From Bubalus kerabau (Eukaryota > Chordata > Mammalia > Artiodactyla > Bovidae): a stretch of 64,000 nucleotides of DNA. Both the position numbers and the translations under genes were made by a program. Shown here in pieces: positions 59,801 through 64,000 of the stretch (its first letter is position 1; each line of letters opens with the position of its first letter). The stretch covers positions 88,532,501 to 88,596,500 of the forward strand of contig NC_073628.1 of NCBI RefSeq assembly GCF_029407905.1, written 5' to 3'. The notes beneath the pieces were generated by a model, which made no database searches, had not been told where the DNA came from, and saw only the letters and a list, made by a program, of their open reading frames with translations.

Positions 59801-61155
59801 GCTTTTTCCATGCTAGACCTTTTAGCATGCTTTATTTAACTCGTTGAAGCCACCAGAGTTTAAATGAGCACACATACAAAATTGCAAAAATTACCATAGC
59901 TAGAAAGATGTTTGTAAAGAATTGTACAGTAATTGGTGGAAACTGCAAATTTGCATTTTTAAATATTAAAAAGGAAAGGAATGCTGTACTTTTAAAAGTT
60001 TTGAACATCACTGAAATTAACGATTCATCACACTTTTGTATTGCATTTGCATTCTCTTTTCCTGTGTAACGATAAGCATTTCTAAGCATTTTGGTGGGAT
60101 CACACTTTTTTCTGTCTTTTCCTTTCTGATGCTAAAGATAAATTTTTGATTGTTTAAATAAGGTATAAGGTTTAAAGGCAGGATTAATATTTAATGTTAC
60201 AAATACAGACTATCACAGATGTTGTAGCACTGCTTATCTTTTAAGGCATTGATGGACCATTATAAAGTTAAAATTTGGAGAAAGAAAAGTAATCCTATTC
60301 AAGTGTTTATAAAGGACTTATTGTTGGTTGATGAAATTTGAATGTAAGCATTGCGATTGAGGGAAGTTTGCAGAGCCTGTTACTGAAAAGAACATATGAC
60401 TTCGGATTGAAAGGGGGGAGGGGCAGAACAAGCAGCGCTTCTGTATATGCTTTGATTTTCTACATAGGACTTTTTCCCTTCTCTATTATGTGGTTTCTTT
60501 TCTGTGTCCAGGAAACAAACATGATGATGGTACACAAAGCGACTCAGAAAATGCTGGGGCTCACAGGCGCTGTAGCAAGCGTGCAACTCTTGAGGAACAC
60601 TTAAGGCGCCACCATTCAGAACAGAAAAAACTACAGAAGGCCCAGGCTACTGAAAAGCATCAAGACCAAGCTGTTGTAAGTCAAACTGCTTTTATGATTG
60701 CATTCTTTGATGAAGACAATCCCAGAAAAAGAAGGTCATATTCTTTCTCTCAGAGTACGGGAATCTTGTGTCAGGAAACTACTCATTCAGCACCACATAC
60801 AAAACTTGAAAAAACAAAATCTCCAGCAGCAGATGCCAAAGTGGTTTCTTTGTCTTTACAGACTAGCTCTGCGCACCACAGAGGGGGGCATGGTGTTCCA
60901 CATGGGAAATTGTTAAAACAGAAATCAGAGGAGCCGTCGGTGTCAATTCCCTTCCTACAAACTGCATTATTAAGAAGTTCAGGGAGTCTTGGGCACAGAC
61001 CAAGCCAGGAGATGGATAAAATGTTAAAAAATCAAGCTACTTCCGCTGCTTCTGAAAAGGATAATGATGATGACCAAAGTGACAAGGGTACTTATACCAT
61101 TGAGTTAGAGAATCCCAACAGTGAGGAAGTGGAAGCAAGAAAAATGATTGACAAG
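14739..61155 (+). CDS. CEP170: CEP170, centrosomal protein of 170 kDa (N-terminal 584 residues, gene continues beyond window)
   Basis: CEP170 is a microtubule- and centrosome-associated protein of subdistal appendages of the mature centriole, also found on spindle microtubules. Eight coding exons join in one open frame: 14739-14843, 24304-24393, 34879-34957, 44363-44421, 44517-44679, 46426-46560, 55539-56015, 60512-61155. Identity rests on recognising the N-terminus ([13 protein letters not shown]) and the whole exon-encoded sequence. The FHA domain spans about residues 23-73: V25-G26-R27, V39-D40-K41-Q42-H43 and N64-G65-T66. In most FHA domains the position of D40 is a phosphate-contacting serine, so binding may differ. 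Residues 110-584 are Ser/Thr-, Lys- and Glu-rich and probably disordered. The C-terminal microtubule- and PLK1-related regions (human protein about 1,580 residues) lie outside. Introns rule out a processed copy. Exon order and phases all agree. Confidence 0.96.
15303..15523 (-). mobile_element. Bov-tA SINE, antisense
   Basis: Reversed body (caactctttgcaacccca) and reversed head ending in gggaagcctc. Complete, moderately diverged. Confidence 0.9.
15732..15990 (+). mobile_element. hAT MITE, MER20-like
   Basis: It begins with the terminal sequence cagtggttctcaa and carries the internal wording gctaaacatcctac and agtgccgagactgagaaa. The family name is from memory. Confidence 0.65.
16604..16822 (+). 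mobile_element. Bov-tA SINE with (CA)n tail
   Basis: Head ggaacttccctgatggctcag, body with gcaacccactccag, tail gactgagcaac followed by acacacacac. A short duplication is seen in the head (acaggagac repeated at 16650-16670). Confidence 0.9.
17266..17464 (+). mobile_element. Bov-tA SINE
   Basis: Head agacttccctggtggctcag. The body has a small deletion around ggatggaggacagtcc, and the tail ends in cttcactttcactttc. Confidence 0.9.
17575..17670 (+). mobile_element. L1 LINE ORF2 fragment (first of three pieces)
   Basis: Resembles the L1 ORF2 C-terminal coding strand (gtggaacagaatggagag). The same L1 continues at 18107-18685 and 19022-19340. Confidence 0.7.
17671..18106 (+). mobile_element. Solo LTR, MLT1-like (ERVL-MaLR), inserted in L1
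   Basis: It opens tgttatgttttgaattgtg and closes ggcagccctaggaca, so it has TG...CA termini. The inner wording gaccttatttggaaatag is typical of mammalian MaLR LTRs. Target duplications are not visible. The open stretch at 17784-18056 inside it is fortuitous. Confidence 0.65.
18107..18685 (+). mobile_element. L1 LINE ORF2 C-terminal region (second piece)
   Basis: Old L1 coding strand: ataaaattgggacaac, aaaatggatcaatgacc, acatttctccaaagaaga. Broken by many indels. It stops at the A run where a CHR SINE is inserted. Confidence 0.75.
18686..19021 (+). mobile_element. CHR-type tRNA-derived SINE (cetartiodactyl)
   Basis: Starts ggacttctctggtggtcagtgg, contains ggagtttgatccctagtcc, ends gacccagtgtagccaaaaaaa with a long A tail. 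It interrupts the L1. Confidence 0.8.
19022..19340 (+). mobile_element. L1 3' UTR (third piece)
   Basis: Typical old L1 3' UTR: ttaccagtggctgggggaagg, then taatgccactgaatcatac and an ending with accacagtaaataaa. A tatctag-based short repeat expands at 19032-19100. Confidence 0.7.
20437..20461. repeat. (GTT)n microsatellite, about 6-7 units
   Basis: Simple GTT repeat followed about 20 bases later by a G-rich run (ggggcggggggtggg). Confidence 0.9.
21973..22172 (+). mobile_element. Bov-tA SINE
   Basis: Head gcttccctggtggttcagac with a deletion before gcgacctgggttc; the body and tail are complete to gacttagcac. Confidence 0.9.
22825..23276. mobile_element. hAT-Charlie MITE (MER1-like) with perfect 8-bp target duplication
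   Basis: CTTTAAAC occurs at 22817-22824 and 23277-23284, exactly flanking terminal repeats caggggtcctcaac and (reversed) cagcagtccccaac. It is 452 bases with no coding potential. The minus-strand open frame inside it (23007-23237) is fortuitous. Confidence 0.85.
23345..23477 (-). mobile_element. BovB 3'-end fragment, antisense
   Basis: About 130 bases of reversed BovB tail (cagttcagttcagttgctcag through caccaactcccgg to gtccattg). Confidence 0.88.
24304..24393 (+). CDS. CEP170: CEP170 coding exon 2 (residues 36-65)
   Basis: The acceptor is tttctttcag, preceded by a long T run at 24270-24300. The donor is gtaagtt at 24394. The exon is 90 bases, 30 codons, phase 0 on both sides. It encodes FHA strands including V39-D40-K41-Q42-H43-A44 and L63-N64-G65. 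Removing this exon would keep frame but destroy the FHA phosphopeptide-binding loops. Confidence 0.95.
25199..25469 (+). mobile_element. Bov-A2 SINE (dimeric)
   Basis: Two BovA monomers in tandem joined by the cttcactttcacttttcac linker, ending in an (AGC)n tail (agcagcagcagc-like). Young-looking. Confidence 0.93.
25565..25745 (-). mobile_element. Inverted 5' segment of the L1 at 26023-28165
   Basis: On the minus strand it encodes the start of the L1 RT region (EFYQ, then GTLPNSS). The main body lies downstream in the opposite orientation. Confidence 0.75.
25746..26022 (+). mobile_element. Bov-A2 SINE at the L1 inversion junction
   Basis: Dimeric BovA with an (AGC)n tail (gcagcagcagcagc region ending 26022). 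It sits between the antisense and sense parts of one L1. Confidence 0.93.
26023..28165 (+). mobile_element. Young ruminant L1, 3' part with poly(A), 5'-inverted
   Basis: Sense L1 from the RT catalytic block (LFADDMILY at about 26060) through ORF2 end (stop 27784-27786), 3' UTR 27787-28110 and an A-rich tail to about 28165. The 3' UTR has a G-rich tract at 28005-28040. ORF2 is almost intact here, suggesting a recent insertion. Confidence 0.92.
26050..27786 (+). pseudogene. L1 ORF2 C-terminal half, one premature stop
   Basis: The L1 ORF2 protein is an endonuclease-reverse transcriptase driving retrotransposition. The remaining part starts at RT catalytic FADD and continues in one frame to the C-terminal cysteine motif (C-x3-C-x7-H-x4-C near 27353-27407). 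The only break is a TAG at 26773-26775, probably from a TGG Trp codon. The endonuclease and N-terminal RT are absent or inverted, so it cannot work. Confidence 0.9.
28574..28645 (-). mobile_element. Short antisense L1 3'-end fragment
   Basis: A T run followed by attggaggctaattacttta and ttttgccatac, the reverse of a ruminant L1 3' terminus. About 70 bases. Confidence 0.6.
29365..29725 (+). mobile_element. MIR-like SINE, interrupted by a 48-bp BovB piece
   Basis: Old MIR wording (gatttgaatctcagtctg, aaattacttaaaccctctg, taatgattaaatgtgac). The split at 29502-29549 is an insertion. Confidence 0.5.
29502..29549 (+). mobile_element. 48-bp BovB or Bov-tail insertion with 9-bp target duplication
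   Basis: AATGAGTTG at 29493-29501 and 29550-29558 flanks 48 bases of the 3' terminus shared by BovB and its SINEs (gtcacaaagagtcagacacg). This is an extreme 5' truncation. Confidence 0.85.
29831..30035 (+). repeat. 205-bp inverted repeat, left arm
   Basis: This arm matches the reverse complement of 30678-30882 over 205 bases with 8 mismatches and no gap (about 96%). It begins ggctgtcagagg and ends cctaggtaactt. It is not a SINE or LINE I recognise. Open frames occur on both strands of each arm but share no convincing protein. Confidence 0.9.
30097..30278 (+). mobile_element. MIR SINE
   Basis: Sense MIR: gtgtagtggtatgagccc, cacgtcacttaatttttctg and the end ttcagtaagtgttag. It lies in the loop of the 205-bp inverted repeat. 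Confidence 0.75.
30294..30486 (+). mobile_element. Bov-tA SINE with (CA)n tail and 15-bp target duplication
   Basis: AAGTGTTAGTTACTG at 30279-30293 and 30487-30501 is a perfect duplication. The SINE has an internal deletion after the body start, and its tail is a CA repeat at about 30459-30481. Confidence 0.95.
30678..30882 (-). repeat. 205-bp inverted repeat, right arm
   Basis: Reverse complement of 29831-30035; mismatches are all single substitutions, and a central run of about 60 bases is identical. The loop is 642 bases and includes a MIR and a Bov-tA. Confidence 0.9.
31285..31440 (+). mobile_element. Possible MIR fragment
   Basis: Gapped resemblance to MIR (agagacctgattttgaatccc, then cctcgttgtcctcacctg). 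Weak. Confidence 0.35.
32740..32968 (-). mobile_element. Bov-tA SINE, antisense
   Basis: Reversed body (ccaactcttgtggcccca) and reversed head. The end is slightly rearranged (cctaatgcctaatgccacc), with a (TG)n at the tail side. Confidence 0.9.
34879..34957 (+). CDS. CEP170: CEP170 coding exon 3 (residues 66-91 plus first base of codon 92), ends at a U12 AT-AC donor
   Basis: The acceptor is ctcttgtag at 34870-34878. The 79-base exon encodes T66 to Y91 of the FHA domain and its C-terminal strand (ending LRFGY) plus G of the Asp-92 codon. No GT donor fits: reading on reaches an in-frame TGA at 34967-34969. The sequence right after the exon is ATATCCTT, the near-invariant U12 AT-AC donor. Joining to ATACAAAT at 44363 restores D92-T93-N94-L95-F96. 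Confidence 0.93.
34958..34966 (+). other. U12-type 5' splice site (AT-AC class), intron 3 donor
   Basis: The nine bases ATATCCTTA match the minor-spliceosome donor consensus RTATCCTTT at 8 of 9 positions, with the core ATATCCTT exact. The exon-exon join is ambiguous by up to three bases because GAT/ATA repeats at both ends. Only this placement gives recognised AT...AC termini. Confidence 0.88.
35600..36600 (+). mobile_element. Ancient mammalian interspersed repeat (L2-like), split by a SINE
   Basis: Wording such as cccatgtgccagacatagtcc, ctcctggagcttacac, aggccactgtaagaattttg and ggaccagggtgatagaagc is common to a mammal-wide repeat. I cannot fix the family. Bov-tA is inserted at 35669-35882. 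Confidence 0.5.
35669..35882 (-). mobile_element. Bov-tA SINE, antisense, with 12-bp target duplication
   Basis: CAGTCTGGGGAT at 35657-35668 and 35883-35894 flanks the element. A GTTGTT tract at the tail side and a complete reversed head are present. Confidence 0.94.
36612..36628. repeat. Poly-C run, 17 bases
   Basis: Uninterrupted C17 on an otherwise AT-rich background; likely length-variable and error-prone in sequencing. Confidence 0.95.
36640..36808 (-). mobile_element. Antisense L1, left piece (split by Tigger1)
   Basis: Antisense L1 wording (ctaatataggcatttagtgc) runs up to the Tigger1 end and resumes at 39640. Confidence 0.65.
37725..37862 (+). mobile_element. CHR-type SINE inside Tigger1
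   Basis: Starts tttccctggtcgtccagtgg, contains gcaggttcaatccttggtc, ends acagccaaataaataaaaat with a T-run after it. Confidence 0.75.
38034..38104 (-). mobile_element. Bov SINE or BovB tail fragment, antisense, inside Tigger1
   Basis: About 70 bases: cttcagtcgtgccccactctttgcaatccc region and catggactgtaacatgcc. Tigger1 sequence continues on both sides. Confidence 0.75.
39209..39423 (+). mobile_element. CHR-type SINE inside Tigger1
   Basis: Starts gggacttccctggtggccca, ends gctaagacctgacacagcc plus a short A-rich tail. Complete. A CACCGATCA/CTGATCACAG Tigger sequence is split around it. Confidence 0.82.
39640..41760 (-). mobile_element. Antisense L1, right piece (after Tigger1)
   Basis: Antisense L1 ORF2 endonuclease-region text (acttgagaagaatgtgcattc, tctggtttgtctggacat) continues toward the 5' L1 region. 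The right end is uncertain. Confidence 0.6.
41773..41996. mobile_element. hAT-Charlie MITE
   Basis: Terminal aggggtcagcaag and reversed tttgccgacccctg ends, with aataaagttttatt near the middle. No clear duplication left. Confidence 0.65.
44345..44362 (+). other. U12 branch-point element and AC acceptor of intron 3
   Basis: TTCCTTAGC at 44345-44353 matches the U12 branch consensus TTCCTTAAC at 8 of 9. The likely branch adenosine at 44351 lies 11 bases before the terminal AC at 44361-44362, within the short branch-to-acceptor spacing typical of U12 introns. There is no long polypyrimidine tract, also as expected. Confidence 0.85.
44363..44421 (+). CDS. CEP170: CEP170 coding exon 4 (codon 92 to residue 111)
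   Basis: A 59-base exon begins after AC at 44361-44362 and ends before donor gtaaac at 44422. With exon 3 it totals 138 bases, 46 codons. It encodes TNLFTVVRG...EEALK, the end of the FHA module and its linker. The downstream intron is only 95 bases, so exons 4 and 5 form a tight pair. Confidence 0.94.
44422..44516 (+). other. CEP170: CEP170 intron 4, only 95 bases
   Basis: Donor gtaaac, acceptor ttgtag. It is close to the lower size limit for mammalian introns and free of repeats; it contrasts with the 9-10 kb neighbours. Confidence 0.93.
44517..44679 (+). CDS. CEP170: CEP170 coding exon 5 (residues 112-165 plus first base of codon 166)
   Basis: The acceptor is ttttgtag at 44509-44516 and the donor is gtaagt at 44680. 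The exon is 163 bases, leaving phase 1. It begins [10 protein letters not shown] and continues into a Ser/Lys/Glu-rich stretch ([12 protein letters not shown]), predicted to be disordered. The frame stays open into the intron for a few codons; the strong GTAAGT marks the true end. Confidence 0.94.
45446..45721 (-). mobile_element. Bov-A2 SINE, antisense
   Basis: Starts with the reversed (AGC)n tail (gctgctgctgctaagtcgc region), two reversed monomers, ends ttgccttctccg. Inserted in the MITE. Confidence 0.92.
45823..46029 (+). mobile_element. Bov-tA SINE (sense arm of a SINE inverted pair)
   Basis: Head agtgcttccctcatgattcag, full body, tail gactgagtgactaacac. Twelve bases from an antisense copy. 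Confidence 0.92.
46041..46231 (-). mobile_element. Bov-tA SINE, antisense (other arm of the pair)
   Basis: Reversed body (ctctttgcaacccatgg) and head ending gagccaccaggggagc. It ends 194 bases before exon 6. Confidence 0.92.
46426..46560 (+). CDS. CEP170: CEP170 coding exon 6 (codon 166 to first base of codon 211)
   Basis: The acceptor is cttctttacag at 46415-46425 and the donor is gtaaaa at 46561, which lacks the consensus G at +5 and may be weak. The 135-base exon completes D166 and encodes [17 protein letters not shown], a conserved aromatic patch. Its length is a multiple of 3 with equal phases, so skipping would stay in frame apart from the junction residue. An inverted SINE pair ends about 195 bases upstream. 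Confidence 0.94.
48531..48585. repeat. Purine-rich (GA)n-like low-complexity tract
   Basis: About 50 bases of almost pure A and G (gagagagagggagggag and similar). Confidence 0.9.
48790..49045 (-). mobile_element. MIR SINE
   Basis: Antisense MIR with well-kept core: atttaatcctcatagctgt, gcccattttatag, aaggtcactcagctagc. A (CCCA)n tract follows at 49061-49078. Confidence 0.8.
49453..49788 (+). mobile_element. Bov-tA SINE split by a BovA insertion
   Basis: Head and first part of body at 49453-49555, remainder (attgcctggaaaatccc) at 49687-49788. The interruption is a reversed BovA monomer. Confidence 0.88.
49556..49686 (-). mobile_element. BovA monomer (Bov-A2-type), antisense, inside Bov-tA
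   Basis: Starts gctgctgctaagtcacttc (reversed AGC tail) and ends tgccatcaccttctctgac. A gact motif lies at both ends. Confidence 0.85.
50024..50382 (-). mobile_element. BovB 3' part, antisense
   Basis: Reversed BovB tail and C-terminal region (gtttgctcaaactcacgtcc, ggtggccaaagtattgg), with small deletions in the tail. Confidence 0.9.
50941..51214 (+). mobile_element. Bov-A2 SINE (dimeric)
   Basis: Two BovA monomers with the cactttcacttttcacttt linker and an (AGC)-type tail ending about 51214. Little diverged. Confidence 0.93.
51472..51748 (+). mobile_element. Bov-tA SINE interrupted by a BovB tail
   Basis: Head start gggcttccctgg at 51472-51484, continuation tagctgaaatgataaagaac from 51557 to the tail at about 51748. 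Confidence 0.85.
51485..51556 (+). mobile_element. 72-bp BovB 3'-tail insertion
   Basis: acggggaggcctggcatgc to the gcgactgaactgaac end, inserted 13 bases into the Bov-tA head. Confidence 0.82.
52505..52735 (-). mobile_element. MIR SINE
   Basis: Antisense MIR: tgtgcctactttgtgccag, cttcacagcaatcttatggg, cattttacaatgagaaaaat. Confidence 0.75.
53722..53812 (-). mobile_element. Bov-tA head half, antisense
   Basis: Reversed tRNA-derived head (cagggatcgaacccaggtctc to gagccaccaggaaagcccc). A T19 run lies upstream at about 53664-53682. Confidence 0.85.
53813..53916 (-). mobile_element. Second Bov-tA head half, antisense
   Basis: Directly abuts the previous one: ctggagtgggtagcctatcc, then ggaatcaaaccaggttcacc and a worn end at about 53916. 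Confidence 0.8.
53953..54168 (+). mobile_element. Bov-tA SINE
   Basis: Head aacttcccaggtggtgctag, complete body and tail (gcgacttagcacgcgcgc). Opposed to the two antisense halves just upstream, 36 bases away. Confidence 0.9.
55539..56015 (+). CDS. CEP170: CEP170 coding exon 7 (codon 211 to first base of codon 370)
   Basis: The acceptor is tcttattag at 55530-55538; the donor gtaact is at 56016. The 477-base exon encodes [27 protein letters not shown], a [18 protein letters not shown] strand-rich segment and [14 protein letters not shown]. The last two resemble conserved short motifs shared with the paralogue CEP170B, as far as I recall. The open frame extends upstream to 55511, but the acceptor and the phase with exon 6 fix the start. 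Confidence 0.95.
56255..56387 (+). mobile_element. 3'-truncated Bov-tA SINE with 8-bp target duplication
   Basis: TATGCCAT at 56247-56254 and 56388-56395 flanks head and half body only (ends ctcttgcctggaaaata). The 3' tail is missing, unlike normal target-primed copies. Confidence 0.85.
57560..57682 (+). mobile_element. CHR-type SINE, short
   Basis: ggaactttcctgacattccag start, cacaggtttcatccctagttag middle region, ends tatggcc plus A12 tail. Confidence 0.75.
58105..58240 (+). mobile_element. 136-bp 5'-truncated L1 with target duplication
   Basis: AGATCAAA at 58097-58104 and 58241-58248 flanks the last part of the ruminant L1 3' UTR, near identical to 28004-28120 and including the G-rich tract and A-rich tail. 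Confidence 0.93.
58771..58880. repeat. AT-rich palindromic region with direct repeats
   Basis: TTGTTACAAGAA occurs at 58775-58786 and 58868-58879; GTTATAAC, itself a palindrome, occurs at 58833 and 58853 (20-base spacing). tatgttataacata at 58850-58863 is a perfect palindrome. Confidence 0.8.
58897..59019 (+). mobile_element. BovB 3'-tail fragment
   Basis: About 120 bases: gacatgagtttgagtaagttcc through ggtgatggacagggaagcc to gactgagtgactgaactgaac. Confidence 0.9.
60512..61155 (+). CDS. CEP170: CEP170 coding exon 8 (codon 370 to residue 584)
   Basis: The acceptor is ttctgtgtccag ending at 60511; the donor is gtaaat at 61156. The 644-base exon restores phase 0. It encodes [15 protein letters not shown], a basic [17 protein letters not shown] segment, then a 62-codon internal segment bounded by splice signals (60676-60861), then [10 protein letters not shown] and [18 protein letters not shown]. 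Exon 9, which should begin with a Val codon, is not found before 64000. Confidence 0.95.
60676..60861 (+). other. CEP170: Candidate exitron (in-frame optional intron) inside CEP170 exon 8
   Basis: A full consensus donor GTAAGT at 60676-60681 and an acceptor with a T-rich tract, tctttacag ending at 60861, enclose exactly 186 bases (62 codons) in phase 0 at both ends with no stop codon. Retained, it encodes residues 425-486, including [18 protein letters not shown], with a basic-Ser cluster that looks like a kinase site. Spliced out, residues 424 and 487 join in frame. CEP170 is known to have several isoforms; whether one corresponds to this event I could not check. Confidence 0.6.
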
Positions 61156-61904
61156 GTAAATAATTGGTATTAGTTTTCTCGTGGTATATTTAACTGTTGG
61201 AAATTATTAGAGGATATGAAATGTTTTCATGTAGTTAGTATATTAAAACTTTAGGATTTTATTAGGGAACTGAAAACCTAACAATAAGACCAAAATACTT
61301 TCTGGTTTTGTTCTGCTATATTCTGAATTTGCCTGAGTTTCATATGTAAAGTTCTGTACATATAAGCTGTTTGGACCTGTTAAAGTTTTAATAATTTAAG
61401 ATTGACTTTTTAAATGCTACATCTTGACCATGCTCACTTTGCATTTAAAAACTAAAAATCAAAGAAAACCATTACTGTTGACTCCATTAATATAAACATG
61501 AGCTTCAGTTGAAAATAGTTAAACAAAGTTTTCCTGCCTACTAATTTTATTTTGGAAGCAGGTGAAAATACATGTTTAATCCATTTTATTCTTTCTCCAT
61601 AGTTTCTTCTCTTAATTTCTATTCACTGCTGTCTGTGGTGATAGAAAAGAAATGTATAAAAACAAAATCAGCATGTTTATGATACTCTGAGTTTAACCAA
61701 GGGTATACCTAGTTATGATAATCATTTACATTACAGATTTTATTTTTGATGTATTTGATTAAGGTGTATAATGGTGTTGTATGGTTTAAAAAGTAGTTTT
61801 GCCCCCAGTAATGAAAGATTGACTTTAGAATCTGCTGTATATTTTATCCCCTGGAAGACAGAAACATAAATTTGGCTAAGCATTAATCTCTTGTTTCAGT
61901 TCTT

Positions 61905-62055
61905 GTTACTTAGCATGTGAGCAGCATTAGCATCACTAGAGAGCCTGTTAGAAATACAAAATCTCCAGCCCATCTTAAACATAGTGAAAAGGAATCTGCT
62001 TTAAAAGTAGGGCTCATATGCAGATTAACATTTGAAATACACTAGTTCAGATGAT
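61905..62055 (+). mobile_element. MER5A-like hAT MITE trace
   Basis: Wording agcatcactagagagcctgt, tagaaatacaaaatctccag and a closing acactagttcag. Old and weak. Confidence 0.45.
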
Positions 62056-62204
62056 GAGCTTAAACAGTGGTCTTTTAGAGAATAGACAAGGTAACCCTTT
62101 GGGAAGCAGGAAATTATTGGGACTTATATTTACTTTTAATTTCATAGTTTTTATTTCTGTTTAAGAGTGTGTTCTATGGTGTATACAGTCTATTACTACA
62201 TTGG

Positions 62205-62232
62205 TGTGTGTGTGTATATATATATATATATA
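62205..62232. repeat. (TG)n(TA)n microsatellite
   Basis: A run of TG units changes into about eight TA units. Confidence 0.95.
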
Positions 62233-63754
62233 AAATTTCTAACATCCATTTATTGAGCAAATGCTCAGAATTTTTCAGTGTTGGGGTATAGAACTCCAGA
62301 CTTCTAGAAACCCATTAGTTTAGGAAATAGATATTATGATAGTTGTTAATAAGAGAAATAAATAAAAAAAAAAGAGAAAGTTTTAAAAAATTAACAAACA
62401 TAAAGTAATATTTCTAATAATAGTAAAGGAAAGCTAAGAACACAGTTGTAGCAATAGAAAATGACTCAGTCATTTCTAATTATTTTCATCACTGGGAATC
62501 AATAATGACATTACTTTCAGATTAAAGTTAGTATATTTCTATTTAAGATACTGTCAAGTAGAACATAAAAAGATAGGTTTTGAAAAAAAAGCTAATAAGT
62601 TTTAAAATTCAGATTAATTTTATTCTAGTATAGTTTTGTTCAATTTATGTATATTTCACTTATAGTTTATTGATGTTTCTCTATTAAAAGATCTTTCAGT
62701 GGGAGATTATATTGTAGTAGTTTAAAAACATGAACACTTGTAGGCAGACAGATCTGTACTAGCTGTACCAGATATAAGTACACTGAGTGAACACTAGATT
62801 GCAGAAATAATTCAATAAAATATATGAGGCTTATTATTATAATGCTATCTTATGATAAAAGGTCTATAAATATTAGCTATGTTATTAACCTTATGAGGAG
62901 TTTCCATGTATGAATCTCTACACTAGGTTTTGATAAATCCTGAAAAGTTCCTCAGCATTGAAAAGGTCAAATCTGAAACTCAAATGGAAGTTAAAGTGCA
63001 AGGAAATAGCCTGGCCACAACAACAGAAAGTCAAGAAGGAAGTCACTGTTGGCAGTTGAGACTCTTGAAAAGTAAACTGCTGGATGAAGAGGACCACAAA
63101 ACCTGGTGTATACCTGCTGTCCATAATAAGCATCCTTTTTTTCATTTTCAAAAACAGTCCCAATTTCAGTGACAAATTATATGGTTACACTATGGATAAA
63201 GAAAGCCAAGAATCTAAAGCAGGATTCATTTAAGGGAATAATGTCAGAATGTGACTGAGTAGATAATTCAGTCATTCTTAGTTTGTATAAACCAGAAAAC
63301 AAAGCTAAGGCCATAATTGTAGGGGAAAACAGGAGTCACTACATTATGTTGTGAATGCCAAAGAAAAAGTGCTGAGATTCTACTGGCTGTGGTTAAAGCT
63401 AGAGGTCAGATTCAGGCTAGCTAAAGTCAGGCTCTGGGGATACAAATGTCTGAAGAAAATGAAGTAGCCTGTGAGCATGAAGAAAACAAAGACCCAAAAT
63501 AGTCAGAATCAGGGCGTAAGAAGGACTTTGGGAGGATGGGAGGAGATTCAGACATCATATCAAGTTGCTCAGGAAAGCTTTGTCATCGGTTTTCTCCCTT
63601 TTAAAGTTGGGGTGTGTGGGATGGAAGTGGGGACTATCAGCTGTTGTCCCTCGGAATTTAATTGTTATTTGGGCCTGAAAACTTCAGTGTGGTTTCTTTC
63701 CTTTTTTACTCCCTCATTTGAGAGCTGGTTTATTTCACTAATTTTTTTTCTCAA

Positions 63755-63990
63755 CCTTTATTCAGCATCTGCCATGTGCCCAGCTTTGTGTTAGGAGAGA
63801 GAGAGATTGAAATGGAAAAGACAGAGTTCTTCCCCTCAAGAACTAAGTTATATGGAAGCATGGAAATATACAAGTGAAAACATATGCATTAAAAATAGTA
63901 TGGTGGATGCTTTGATGAGCAAACTGTTCAAGTAAGGGTACCAATAGCTTCCATGAGGAGATCTCAGGTTAAATATCTTTTCCTCAGAGA
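63755..63990 (+). mobile_element. Ancient interspersed repeat (same kind as 35600-36600)
   Basis: ttcagcatctgccatgtgccc and the following tcaagaactaagttatatgg, ctcagagaagtc resemble the L2-like repeat in intron 3. Runs to or past the edge. Confidence 0.35.
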
Positions 63991-64000
63991 AGTCTTTAAC

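Larger units (their letters stand above)
56016..60511 (+). other. CEP170: CEP170 intron 7 (4,496 bases)
   Basis: Donor gtaact, acceptor tgtccag. Repeats at 56255, 57560, 58105 and 58897. The stretches 56400-57555, 57690-58090, 58250-58770 and 59020-60500 show nothing I recognise; 58771-58880 is AT-rich and palindromic. Confidence 0.9.
61156..64000 (+). other. CEP170: CEP170 intron 8, incomplete at window edge
   Basis: Donor gtaaat. It holds a MER5A-like trace at 61905-62055, a TG/TA microsatellite, an ancient repeat near the right edge and a phase-compatible open stretch at 62927-63175. Nothing else is recognised. Confidence 0.85.

Noticed and set aside
60338..60604. 88-residue ORF overlapping exon 8
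   Set aside because: It is a different frame from CEP170; the overlap with the exon is out of frame.
1..64000. tRNA genes
   Set aside because: The tRNA-like heads of Bov-tA and CHR SINEs have box-like motifs (ggttcgatccctgg) but no cloverleaf; no true tRNA was found.
1..64000. CRISPR arrays, bacterial operons, phage or plasmid features
   Set aside because: The sequence is mammalian nuclear DNA; the short repeats present are microsatellites or SINE pieces without regular spacers.

Overview
The window is mammalian nuclear DNA from a ruminant, most likely cattle or a close relative. The organism call rests on repeats: many Bov-tA and Bov-A2 SINEs, several BovB LINE copies, a young bovine-type L1 tail and CHR-type tRNA SINEs, a combination confined to ruminants. 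The DNA is AT-rich and mostly non-coding, with no CpG island, no recognisable RNA gene, no CRISPR array and no operon structure.

One cellular gene is present, CEP170 (centrosomal protein of 170 kDa), on the + strand and truncated by the right edge. Eight coding exons can be placed to the base: 14739-14843, 24304-24393, 34879-34957, 44363-44421, 44517-44679, 46426-46560, 55539-56015 and 60512-61155. They join in one frame to give residues 1-584, including the whole N-terminal FHA domain. The start-codon exon begins at 14698 with 41 bases of 5' UTR. The third intron (34958-44362) is an AT-AC, U12-type intron. Exon 8 holds an in-frame 186-base segment bounded by good internal splice signals, a likely exitron.

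Layout: 1-14697 is 5' flank or first intron, filled by L1 copies (one with a 5' inversion), a 2.5-kb broken BovB, two opposed BovB fragments, SINEs and a complete but decayed hAT transposon with an 8-bp target duplication. 14844-24303 holds SINEs, an L1 split by an MaLR-like LTR and a CHR SINE, and two hAT MITEs. 24394-34878 holds a 5'-inverted L1 whose junction is marked by a Bov-A2, MIRs, and an unexplained pair of 205-bp inverted repeats (96% identical). 34958-44362 holds a Tigger1 element inserted in an old L1. 44680-46425 holds a Tigger-type MITE carrying three SINEs just upstream of exon 6. 46561-64000 holds scattered SINEs, MIRs and short LINE tails.

I see no new multi-gene system. The points most worth checking are the U12 AT-AC intron, the exitron, the 205-bp inverted repeat, the SINE hairpin beside exon 6, and a phase-compatible open stretch at 62927-63175. 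Repeat family names come from recognition by eye; boundaries without a stated target-site duplication are good to roughly 5-30 bases.
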